DNA of 64,000 bases, taken from Caminibacter mediatlanticus TB-2 (GTDB lineage Bacteria; Campylobacterota; Campylobacteria; Campylobacterales; Nautiliaceae). Both the position numbers and the translations under genes were made by a program. The notes under the pieces are model-generated. The model had not been told where the DNA came from. It saw nothing but the letters and a program-made list of their open reading frames with translations, and searched no databases. Where the stretch lies: NCBI RefSeq assembly GCF_005843985.1, contig NZ_CP040463.1:1574878-1638877 (forward strand). The letters run 5' to 3'. Of the stretch, positions 8,711-16,715 are shown in pieces. The stretch's first letter is position 1. Every line of letters begins with the position of its first letter.

Positions 8711-9622
8711 ATGTATGATGTAATTATTATTGGAGGAGGACCAGCAGGACTTAGTGCTGGAATTTATACAAGCAGACTTGGAGGTAAAACTCTTTTGCTT
8801 GAAAAATTAACTCCCGGAGGACAAATTACACTAAGCAGTGAAATAGAAAATTATCCTGGTATTTGCGATGTAAAAAGTGGAGTTGAACTTATGGCTTGTT
8901 GGCCTAATCAAGCTAAAAAATTTGGATGTGAAATAAAAAGTGAAGAAGCTAAAGAATTGAAAATTGAAAATGGAAAATTTAGAATTATTACCTCAAATAA
9001 TGAATATAAAGCAAAAGCTGTAATAGTTGCAACTGGGTCTACTCCAAAAAAAGCTGGATTTGAGGGAGAAGATAAATTCATAGGAAGAGGTGTTAGCTAT
9101 TGTGCTGTGTGTGATGGATTTTTTTATAAAGATAAAGTCGTAGCAGTAATTGGAGGTGGAGATACAGCACTTGAAGAAGCTTTATATTTAAGTCAGATTG
9201 CTAAAAAAGTATATTTAATTCATCGAAGAGATAAATTTAGAGCTGCACCAATAACTCAAAAAAAAGTATTTGAAAATGAAAAAATTGAGATAATTTATAA
9301 TGCAATAGTAAAAAAAGCATATGGAAATAAGTTTTTAGAAGGTATAATTTTACTTCAAAAAAATAAAGAAATTGATTTAAAAGTAGATGGCGTATTTGTT
9401 TTTGTAGGAATGAAAGTCAATAATGAACTGATTAAAGATTTAGTAGAGTTAAATGAATATGGAGAAGTAAAAGTAAATTTAAAAATGGAAACTTCTCTTA
9501 AAGGTTTATATGCAGCTGGCGATATTAGAGAAGATAGTGTAAAACAGGTAGTTGCAGCAGCAGGAGATGGTGCAACTGCTGGAATTAATGCAATGAAACT
9601 AATTCAAAAGGAAGAAGAATGA
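8711..9622 (+). CDS. trxB: Thioredoxin reductase
   Basis: FAD- and NADPH-dependent reductase that recharges thioredoxin. The 303-residue protein is the usual length for the low-molecular-weight type. It has the FAD motif IIGGGPAGLSAG (residues 6-17), the redox pair CAVCDG (Cys131, Cys134), the NADPH motif IGGGDTALEEA near 148, and the C-terminal FAD motif AGDI near 270. AAGGA precedes the ATG. Its last four bases overlap the dapB start. Residues 83-90 (LKIENGKF) are encoded by a stretch with a clean 7-base period (8956-8983), listed separately as a repeat. Confidence 0.95.
   Translation: MYDVIIIGGGPAGLSAGIYTSRLGGKTLLLEKLTPGGQITLSSEIENYPGICDVKSGVELMACWPNQAKKFGCEIKSEEAKELKIENGKFRIITSNNEYKAKAVIVATGSTPKKAGFEGEDKFIGRGVSYCAVCDGFFYKDKVVAVIGGGDTALEEALYLSQIAKKVYLIHRRDKFRAAPITQKKVFENEKIEIIYNAIVKKAYGNKFLEGIILLQKNKEIDLKVDGVFVFVGMKVNNELIKDLVELNEYGEVKVNLKMETSLKGLYAAGDIREDSVKQVVAAAGDGATAGINAMKLIQKEEE
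8956..8983 (+). repeat. Four 7-bp units inside trxB
   Basis: ATTGAAA, ATTGAAA, ATGGAAA, ATTTAGA in a row. These match the heptamer seen at gene edges between 35 and 55 kb, here inside coding sequence. It may be chance, because the encoded loop (KIENGKF) is reasonable for TrxB. Confidence 0.4.
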
Positions 9623-10380
9623 AATATGGAATTGTTGGTGCAACAGGTAGAGTTGGTAAGTTACTTGTAAAAATATTAAAAGAAGAGAATGAAAAAATTG
9701 GTGCAGTAATGTTTAATGGAAAGCAAACAATAAATTTTGATTCTGATACTATAATTACAAACGATGCAGAAGAATTATTAAAAAATTGTGACATAGCAAT
9801 TGATTTTTCAGCTCCAATTGCAACTGAAAATTTACTTGAAGCAGCAATTAAAAATCCAAAACCTCTTGTAATTGCAACAACAGGACTAAATGAACATCAA
9901 AAAAACTTAATGATTGAAGCATCTAAAAAATGCCCTATTTTATACGCTACTAATATGAGCTTAGGAATTGCTATATTAAATAAACTTGTAGCAATGGTTA
10001 GTGAAAAATTAAGAGACTTTGATATAGAAATTACCGAACAACATCATAGATATAAAGTTGATGCACCAAGTGGGACTGCCCTAACTCTTGCTGAAAGTTG
10101 TGCGAAAGCAAGAGGCCTTAATTTAAAAGATGTAATAGTTACAGGTAGAAGCGGACATGTTGGCCCAAGAAGTAAAGATGAAATAGGAGTTTTTGCAATA
10201 AGAGGTGGAGATGTAGTTGGAAGACATACAGTTGGATTTTATAATGATGGAGAATTTTTAGAACTTCACCATACAGCAACAAGTAGAGAAACTTTTGCAA
10301 GAGGAGCTATAAAAGTTGCAAAATGGCTTATAAATCAAAAACCAGGACTTTATTCAATAAATGATGCATTAGGATTATAA
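9619..10380 (+). CDS. dapB: 4-hydroxy-tetrahydrodipicolinate reductase
   Basis: DapB reduces hydroxy-tetrahydrodipicolinate with NAD(P)H in the lysine/diaminopimelate pathway, which supplies peptidoglycan. The 253-residue protein has the Rossmann motif GIVGATGRVGKL at residues 4-15 and the catalytic and substrate-binding segment EQHHRYKVDAPSGTA around residues 140-154. It overlaps trxB by 4 bases (ATGA) and precedes purF by 9 bases, indicating one transcript. Confidence 0.95.
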   Translation: MKYGIVGATGRVGKLLVKILKEENEKIGAVMFNGKQTINFDSDTIITNDAEELLKNCDIAIDFSAPIATENLLEAAIKNPKPLVIATTGLNEHQKNLMIEASKKCPILYATNMSLGIAILNKLVAMVSEKLRDFDIEITEQHHRYKVDAPSGTALTLAESCAKARGLNLKDVIVTGRSGHVGPRSKDEIGVFAIRGGDVVGRHTVGFYNDGEFLELHHTATSRETFARGAIKVAKWLINQKPGLYSINDALGL

Positions 10381-10389
10381 GGATAAAAT

Positions 10390-11727
10390 ATGTGTTCAGT
10401 AGTCGGAATTTATGGAAATGAAAATGCAAGTAAATTATGTTTTTATTCACTATTTGCTATGCAACACAGAGGTCAAGAAGCAGCAGGTATATCTTCAAGT
10501 GATGGGATACACATAAAAACAGTAAAAGATAGAGGACTTGTTACTCAAATTTTTAAAGAAGAGCATTTCAATATACTAAAAGGAAATATGGCAATTGGTC
10601 ATACAAGATATTCAACCGCAGGTGATGATTCAATACTTGATGCTCAACCTGTATTTGCAAGATATGGACTTGGGGAAATTTCTATTGCTCATAATGGAAA
10701 CTTAGTTAATGCAAAAGAGATAAGAGATGAATTAATTAAAATTGGTGCAATATTTCAATCAAATATGGATACAGAAAATTTAATTCATCTTATAGCTAAA
10801 AACCATCAAAAACCTACTTTAAAAGAGAGAATTATTGATGCTGTAAAAAAAATAAAAGGTGCTTTTTCATTAGTAATTTTAAGTAGGACTAAAATGTTTG
10901 CTATAAGAGACCCTTTTGGATTTAGGCCATTATCTCTTGGAAAAATTAAAAGTGGTGGGTATATTGTAGCAAGTGAAACTTGTGCTTTTGAATTAGTTGG
11001 GGCTGAATTTATAAGAGATATTAAACCAGGAGAAATGATAACTTTTGAAAATGGTGAACTAAAAAGTGAGATGATTTTCAATCCAACTCCTAAACAGTGT
11101 ATTTTTGAATATATCTATTTTGCAAGACCAGATAGTAACATTTTTGGAAAAAATGTTTATAGTATTAGAAAACAAATGGGAAGAGAATTAGCAAAAGAGA
11201 TGCCAGTAGAAGCTGATATGGTAGTACCAGTACCTGATAGTGGAGTTGCAGCAGCTCTTGGATATTCTGAAGAGAGTGGCATTCCTTTTGAGATGGCTAT
11301 AATGAGAAATCATTATGTAGGAAGGACATTTATTGAACCAACCCAAGAAATTAGAGATTTAAAAGTTAAAATGAAACTCTCTCCAATCAAACATAAAATT
11401 GAAGGAAAAAGACTTGTAGTAATTGATGATAGTATTGTGAGAGGTACGACAAGTAGAAGAATTGTTAGAATGCTAAAAGAAGCTGGCGCAAAAGAAGTTC
11501 ATATGAGAATAGCATCTCCTGCAACCACAGGTCCTTGTTATTATGGAGTTGATACTCCTACAAAAGAAGAGTTAATAGCTTCTCGCTTATCAACTGATGA
11601 AATTGCAAAATATATAGAAGCTGATAGTTTAGCTTATCTTTCAATTGATGGATTAGTTAGGGCTGTAAAAGACAAAAAAGAAAACTACTGCTTTGCTTGT
11701 TTTGATGGTAACTACCCTATTTTATAA
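10390..11727 (+). CDS. purF: Amidophosphoribosyltransferase
   Basis: First committed step of purine synthesis: PRPP plus glutamine gives phosphoribosylamine. The N-terminus is MCSVVGIYG, so Cys2 is the glutaminase nucleophile after Met removal and there is no propeptide. The glutamine amidotransferase domain spans about 1-230. The phosphoribosyltransferase domain carries the PRPP motif VVIDDSIVRGTTS near residue 343. Unlike the Bacillus type it has no obvious four-Cys Fe-S pattern. The length of 445 residues is usual. It ends the trxB-dapB-purF run. Confidence 0.95.
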   Translation: MCSVVGIYGNENASKLCFYSLFAMQHRGQEAAGISSSDGIHIKTVKDRGLVTQIFKEEHFNILKGNMAIGHTRYSTAGDDSILDAQPVFARYGLGEISIAHNGNLVNAKEIRDELIKIGAIFQSNMDTENLIHLIAKNHQKPTLKERIIDAVKKIKGAFSLVILSRTKMFAIRDPFGFRPLSLGKIKSGGYIVASETCAFELVGAEFIRDIKPGEMITFENGELKSEMIFNPTPKQCIFEYIYFARPDSNIFGKNVYSIRKQMGRELAKEMPVEADMVVPVPDSGVAAALGYSEESGIPFEMAIMRNHYVGRTFIEPTQEIRDLKVKMKLSPIKHKIEGKRLVVIDDSIVRGTTSRRIVRMLKEAGAKEVHMRIASPATTGPCYYGVDTPTKEELIASRLSTDEIAKYIEADSLAYLSIDGLVRAVKDKKENYCFACFDGNYPIL

Positions 11728-11777
11728 TCTGGACTTTTTTTCTCTTTTTTGTTATAAAGATTTCAAAAAGAGGTGTT

Positions 11778-12722
11778 ATGGATAAACTTTATACATTTGG
11801 TAAATATTTAAAGAAAAAATTCAAAACAAAAGTAAAAAAAGTCCCAATTTCTATTCCAGGATTTACTTGTCCTAATATTGATGGAACAGTAGCAAGAGGA
11901 GGATGTGTTTTTTGTGAAAATGAGAGTTTTTCGCCAAACTTCCAAAAAGAAAAAACATATTTAAATTTACAATCCAAATCTAACCCTCTTTTGAAAAAAC
12001 AGCTAAAATCTCTTGAATTTCAATTTTTTAATACTATACCTATATTAAAAAGAGTATATGGTGCTAAAAAATTTATAGTCTATTTTCAAAGTTTTACAAA
12101 TACATACGCCCCATTTGAAACTCTTAAAATACTCTATGAAAAAGCTCTTAGTTTTCCTGATGTTATTGGAATTAGCATAGGGACAAGGACTGATAGTATA
12201 ACCCCTCAAACTCTTGAATATTTAGCTAATTTAAGTAAAAAATATGAAGTATGGGTAGAATATGGAATTCAATCTTCAAATAATGAAACCTTAAAAAGAA
12301 TTAATAGAGGTCACGATTTTGAAAATGTAGTTGAAGTTACTAAAAAAACAAAAGAATTAGGACTTAATGTATGTGGTCATTTAATTTTTGGATTGCCAGG
12401 AGAGAATCAAAAAGAGATGTTAAAAAGTGTAGAAGATACAATAAATTTAAATATTGATAGTATTAAATTTCATCCATTATATGTTACAGACAATACTCTT
12501 CTTGCAAATGATTACAAAAAAGGATTATTTAATCCTATTAGCGAAAAAGAATATATTGATACTTTAATTAAATCTATAAAAATGTTACCTCAAAATATAT
12601 CTATTCAAAGAATGACTGCTGGTAGTGAAAATCTTTTAGCCCCTGAGTGGTGTAAAAACAAATCAGTCCAAATTAGTCATATTACACAAGCATTAAAAAA
12701 AGCGGGAATAAAAATTAATTAA
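11778..12722 (+). CDS. TIGR01212-family radical SAM protein
   Basis: Radical SAM protein of the YhcC/TIGR01212 family, whose physiological reaction is not settled. The 4Fe-4S cysteines lie in FTCPNIDGTVARGGCVFC (near residues 29-46) with the spacing of this family rather than plain CxxxCxxC. Later motifs such as YGIQSSNNETLKRINRGH and GLPGE fit the Elp3-like radical SAM barrel. AAGAGGTGTT precedes the ATG. The 3' end overlaps the last gene of the convergent alginate operon by 8 bases, with no terminator visible between them. Confidence 0.85.
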   Translation: MDKLYTFGKYLKKKFKTKVKKVPISIPGFTCPNIDGTVARGGCVFCENESFSPNFQKEKTYLNLQSKSNPLLKKQLKSLEFQFFNTIPILKRVYGAKKFIVYFQSFTNTYAPFETLKILYEKALSFPDVIGISIGTRTDSITPQTLEYLANLSKKYEVWVEYGIQSSNNETLKRINRGHDFENVVEVTKKTKELGLNVCGHLIFGLPGENQKEMLKSVEDTINLNIDSIKFHPLYVTDNTLLANDYKKGLFNPISEKEYIDTLIKSIKMLPQNISIQRMTAGSENLLAPEWCKNKSVQISHITQALKKAGIKIN

Positions 12723-14988
12723 TATAACATTTTGGTGCTTTTTTTGCTTTTTCGTATATTCTTTTTATTATTTTTGAGCTATTTATTTTCTCCATTAAAA
12801 TATAACTTAGTTTAGGTGTATTTGGTGTATTACAAAGCATAGCTCTAAAAGTATAATAAAGAGCTTTTTTGGGATTTTTATTTTGTAAATTTAATGCTTT
12901 TGCATAAAGTAAATATCCAAAATTTGAATCTACTCCTTTTATATATTTAATTTTTCCTGTTATTACATATAATAAATATCTAATTTTTGGAGTTATTTTA
13001 GCTTTTTTTAATATTTTTAATGCTTGATATTTTTTACCATTTTGATAAAGAAATTTTGCAAATTTATATTTTGAATCTTTAAGATTATATTTAATTGCTA
13101 ATTTATATAAATAAATAATTTTTTTATAATATATATTATTTATATTTAAACTCTCATACATAGAAATTAATTTATTAATCGCTTGCTTATATCCTAATTC
13201 TAATGCATTCATATAATATTTTTCTGCTATTTTAGGATTAACTTCTACATTAAATCCATTTGCATAAATATCTCCAAGTGTAATATTACTTACAATATCA
13301 TCTCTATTTTTTAAATAATCAATCGCTTCTTTAAATTTATTTTTATCATCAATAAATCTTTTTAAAATCATTATATAATAATACTCTTTACCATTAAAAT
13401 CATTTTGTTTATATAATTTTTCAAGCCAATTTTTAAGTTTATTATATTCACAATTTTGTTTATAAAATTTTGCAATACTCAATTCAGCCACTCTGTTATT
13501 CATCTGAGAATAATAATAATTGATAGTCAAATATTTTGTTTGCATTTTTAAATAATCATTATAAAAATTTGCTATTTTTAAATCTTCGCTTGGAATATAA
13601 AAAGGTTTTTTTTCTAAACTACAAGCTTTATAATAAAAATCAACGCTCTTACTTTTAGGAAGAAAAATTTCTTTTGAATATAGACTTCCCATATAGTTTA
13701 AAGCTAAAATATTATTTTGCTTTACATAATATTCCAAAATTTTCTTATTATTTTCAATATCTTTACCTATAATTATTTCTTGATATGCTTTTTCAATAAT
13801 TGCTGGAGTAAACTTCTCTTTTGTTAAATAATCCAAATATTCAAAATTAACTTTATTTTCAAACCTTTTTTCATATTGATATAAATGCCAAATAGCCAAA
13901 ACATTATTTATGTTTTTATACCATAAATATATCTCTTTTGCTTTTTTATATGAATTAAGATATAAATATTTTTCATAAATTTTTGCTAATATAAGTTTCG
14001 ACTCTATATCTTTTTGTGATTTCAAAAATGATACTACCTCATTTAAGTCCATTTTGGAATATGTTGTTAGAGAATTTTCAAAAGTATTATCTTCTATATC
14101 AAGTCTTATAATTTTGTAAATAGCTTTTTTCAATCCAAGTTTATATGAAAGATTATAGGCTTTTATCACATTTTTTCTTGAAAACAAATCATTAAATTTA
14201 TAAATCTTTAACTTTTTATAAAAAAATTCCTTAGGTGCTCTAAATTTTGAAGAACTACACCCATAATTCATAAGTTTTTCATTTTTAACCATTTCATTAT
14301 ATAAATAATTACCAAGATAATATGCAGCCCATTTATCTTTATATGCTACTTGTTTTAATAATTTATATCCCTTTTCTTCTTGTCCATTCTTTATATAAAA
14401 AATTCCCAAATAAACAGTAGCAGGATAATAGTTTTGTATATGAGCTTTTATTAAATAACTAATCCCCAGTTTAATATTTTTATAAAGACTATCTTTTAAA
14501 TAAAACTTTGCAAGCATCGTAAGTAATTTAGGATTATTAGATTGTTTAGCATATTTATTTAATTTATTTAAATGCTGTTTTTGTATTTTAAAGGAGTCTA
14601 TTTTAGTAATAATATCAATATAATTTTTGAAATCTTTAAGATTAAAATATCCAAATTTTGATAAATCATACCATTTTAAAGCCTGTTTATAATTATTTTC
14701 TTTATAATATGAATCTGCTATGATAATAGAACTTTTTAAAATTCCATTTTTATATGCTATTAATGCATATTTTCTTTCAATATATGGAGGCTTTTGTACT
14801 TTTTCTTCATAAATTAACTTTGCTACTTTATATGCTTCTTTTGGAAATCCTTTTTTTGCAAAGGGTTCTAAATTTTTATATGCTAAATAATAATTCTTTT
14901 CCTTATAATATAAATTACCTAATTTTTTATTAGCACAACCTACAATAAAAAAACTCACTAAAAATATAAATAATATTTTCTTACTCAT
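12715..14988 (-). CDS. algK: AlgK-like TPR/Sel1 outer-membrane lipoprotein
   Basis: This is a lipoprotein with a signal and lipobox ending FIVGC, giving lipidated Cys18. It is followed by about 700 residues of helical repeats of the Sel1/TPR sort (KKGFPKEAYKVAKLIY, AHIQNYYPATVYLGIFYIKNG). In Pseudomonas, AlgK is the TPR lipoprotein that places and assists the porin AlgE. The position directly after algE in the same operon supports that role here. At 757 residues it is much longer than Pseudomonas AlgK (about 475), so extra repeats or a second function are possible. It has AGGGG before the ATG and is the last gene of the operon. The AlgK name rests on architecture and context, not on a diagnostic motif. 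The DNA is strikingly AT-rich. Confidence 0.68.
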   Translation of the reverse strand: MSKKILFIFLVSFFIVGCANKKLGNLYYKEKNYYLAYKNLEPFAKKGFPKEAYKVAKLIYEEKVQKPPYIERKYALIAYKNGILKSSIIIADSYYKENNYKQALKWYDLSKFGYFNLKDFKNYIDIITKIDSFKIQKQHLNKLNKYAKQSNNPKLLTMLAKFYLKDSLYKNIKLGISYLIKAHIQNYYPATVYLGIFYIKNGQEEKGYKLLKQVAYKDKWAAYYLGNYLYNEMVKNEKLMNYGCSSSKFRAPKEFFYKKLKIYKFNDLFSRKNVIKAYNLSYKLGLKKAIYKIIRLDIEDNTFENSLTTYSKMDLNEVVSFLKSQKDIESKLILAKIYEKYLYLNSYKKAKEIYLWYKNINNVLAIWHLYQYEKRFENKVNFEYLDYLTKEKFTPAIIEKAYQEIIIGKDIENNKKILEYYVKQNNILALNYMGSLYSKEIFLPKSKSVDFYYKACSLEKKPFYIPSEDLKIANFYNDYLKMQTKYLTINYYYSQMNNRVAELSIAKFYKQNCEYNKLKNWLEKLYKQNDFNGKEYYYIMILKRFIDDKNKFKEAIDYLKNRDDIVSNITLGDIYANGFNVEVNPKIAEKYYMNALELGYKQAINKLISMYESLNINNIYYKKIIYLYKLAIKYNLKDSKYKFAKFLYQNGKKYQALKILKKAKITPKIRYLLYVITGKIKYIKGVDSNFGYLLYAKALNLQNKNPKKALYYTFRAMLCNTPNTPKLSYILMEKINSSKIIKRIYEKAKKAPKCYIN

Positions 14989-14996
14989 CTAAACCC

Positions 14997-16715
14997 CTAT
15001 TTCCAATAGTGTCTGTAATTTAAAAAAATTCTATAAGCATTTTTATTTTCTAAATAATCGTATGCATTTCCGCCAATAAAATAACCTAATCCTAATTTAA
15101 ATTTGTCACTTTTAGAATTTAAATATTGATAAATTATATTAAACTCTTCACCTAAGTGTTTGCTCTTTCCATTTGTTTCAAATAAATAAGTTGTATTATA
15201 ATTGTTTATACTTTTCTTATTTTGTTGGTAACTATTTAATAATGCAATTAATGTCTCAAAATTATTAATATTATATATCCAATACAAACTAAAAATATTA
15301 ATATTTTCTAAAATAGGATTAAAAATCATCCCATAATAATGAAAATTGATATTTCTTTGTAAAAAGTTAGAATAATTAGTTGCGATGAGTGGTTGAGTAA
15401 ATTTATGTTGTCCATAAGCAAAATTAACTCCTAAGCCATTTTTGTAATTTATAAAATATATACCTCCCACATCTAAACCATAGCCATTAAATTTTTTTGA
15501 ATAATTCAAATAATCCCGTTTTCCATTTGCATATCCTATATTAAGCCAATATTTAATTTTAGATTTTTCCCCGTGTGCATACACTCCTATATAGTTTCCT
15601 CTTTGTTTATTAAAAGTATCTTTTGGATTAGCATCTTCATATATATAGTAAATCCCTGCGTTATTCTTATAATAAAATTCATAATTTATATGAGAAATTA
15701 AATAGCCAGAGTTTTTAATATTAGCTTTTGAAGAGTTTTCATTTGTAATAATATTATTATTTATTCTTGTTGCTCCAACAATTTCAAAAGTTAATAAACT
15801 ATTTTCATTAAATAATTTAACCTCATCTAAACTATTATCAAACCACCAAGATTTAAAATCTTTTGTCTTTTTTCTACCAATTAGAATATCTAAATAGTTA
15901 CACATTAAACAATAACTTCTAAAATAAAGTTCATTAACATCTAAATAAATATTATTACTTTTATTACCACTAATATTTTTTCTGGATAATATGATTCTAT
16001 CATCTGTAAAAAATTTCCAGTTATCAAAAAAATATCTTTCATACATTAACCCAAATTTTATATTTTCATTATCACCTTTTTTTTGATATTCATTTTTTTG
16101 ACCTTTATACAAATTGCCATATAAATCAATATAATATAATATGTTAGTGGTAGAAGGAAATTTACAATAAAAATCATAATATTTAGATTTATTATTTTCA
16201 TTTACTTTCGTATTTTTAGATATACTAACATTACCTGAGGTTTTATTTTTTTCTAAATTTTTTACTTCTAAATACTTTTTTATTTTAATATTTATTTTAT
16301 TTATAATTTTTGTTTTATTAATCTCCCAGTTATATTTTTTAGTTTTAATACATCCACATTCATTTTTGCAATGTATTAGCATTTTAGTATTATTTTTATT
16401 AACAATTTTCTGTTGCTTGTTTATTTTGTAAGGATATAAAATTTTCCCTAAATTTGGATTATATTTAATAATTAAAGGATATTTATAATATTTTTTTACT
16501 TTTTTTAAAAACTCTTTTGCTTCTTTATATGAATTAAATGGCTCAATCTTATATTCAACAAATCTTGTATATTGTTTAACTATTCCATGTGGAAATCGTT
16601 TTATAAACAATTTTGCTGCTTTTAAATTAAAATTTTTAGTACTAAAAGCTATTATTGAATATTGAGCAGAAAACAAAAAAGAACTTATTAATATAATTAT
16701 TAAAATTCTCATCAT
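14997..16715 (-). CDS. algE: AlgE-like alginate export porin with N-terminal SPOR-like domain
   Basis: This is the outer-membrane channel for alginate. A signal peptide (about 1-17) is followed by a SPOR-like module (18-85) and a Lys/Asn-rich linker (about 86-190). The C-terminal barrel (about 190-572) contains VNELYFRS (260-267) and IGRKKTKDFKSWWFD (279-293), resembling the AlgE/alginate_exp family where a Gly-Arg-Lys-Arg pattern precedes Trp-Trp-x-Asp. It ends in an aromatic-rich strand (FLNYRHYWK). Plain AlgE lacks the SPOR-like part. The first ATG overlaps the algG stop; the second Met (start 16712) has better spacing to GGAG. Between algG and algK it completes the export arm. Confidence 0.78.
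   Translation of the reverse strand: MMRILIIILISSFLFSAQYSIIAFSTKNFNLKAAKLFIKRFPHGIVKQYTRFVEYKIEPFNSYKEAKEFLKKVKKYYKYPLIIKYNPNLGKILYPYKINKQQKIVNKNNTKMLIHCKNECGCIKTKKYNWEINKTKIINKINIKIKKYLEVKNLEKNKTSGNVSISKNTKVNENNKSKYYDFYCKFPSTTNILYYIDLYGNLYKGQKNEYQKKGDNENIKFGLMYERYFFDNWKFFTDDRIILSRKNISGNKSNNIYLDVNELYFRSYCLMCNYLDILIGRKKTKDFKSWWFDNSLDEVKLFNENSLLTFEIVGATRINNNIITNENSSKANIKNSGYLISHINYEFYYKNNAGIYYIYEDANPKDTFNKQRGNYIGVYAHGEKSKIKYWLNIGYANGKRDYLNYSKKFNGYGLDVGGIYFINYKNGLGVNFAYGQHKFTQPLIATNYSNFLQRNINFHYYGMIFNPILENINIFSLYWIYNINNFETLIALLNSYQQNKKSINNYNTTYLFETNGKSKHLGEEFNIIYQYLNSKSDKFKLGLGYFIGGNAYDYLENKNAYRIFLNYRHYWK

Noticed and set aside
14997-16715. Unrelated adhesin or generic porin
   Set aside because: The GRKK...WWFD block, the C-terminal barrel pattern and the position between algG and algK favour AlgE.
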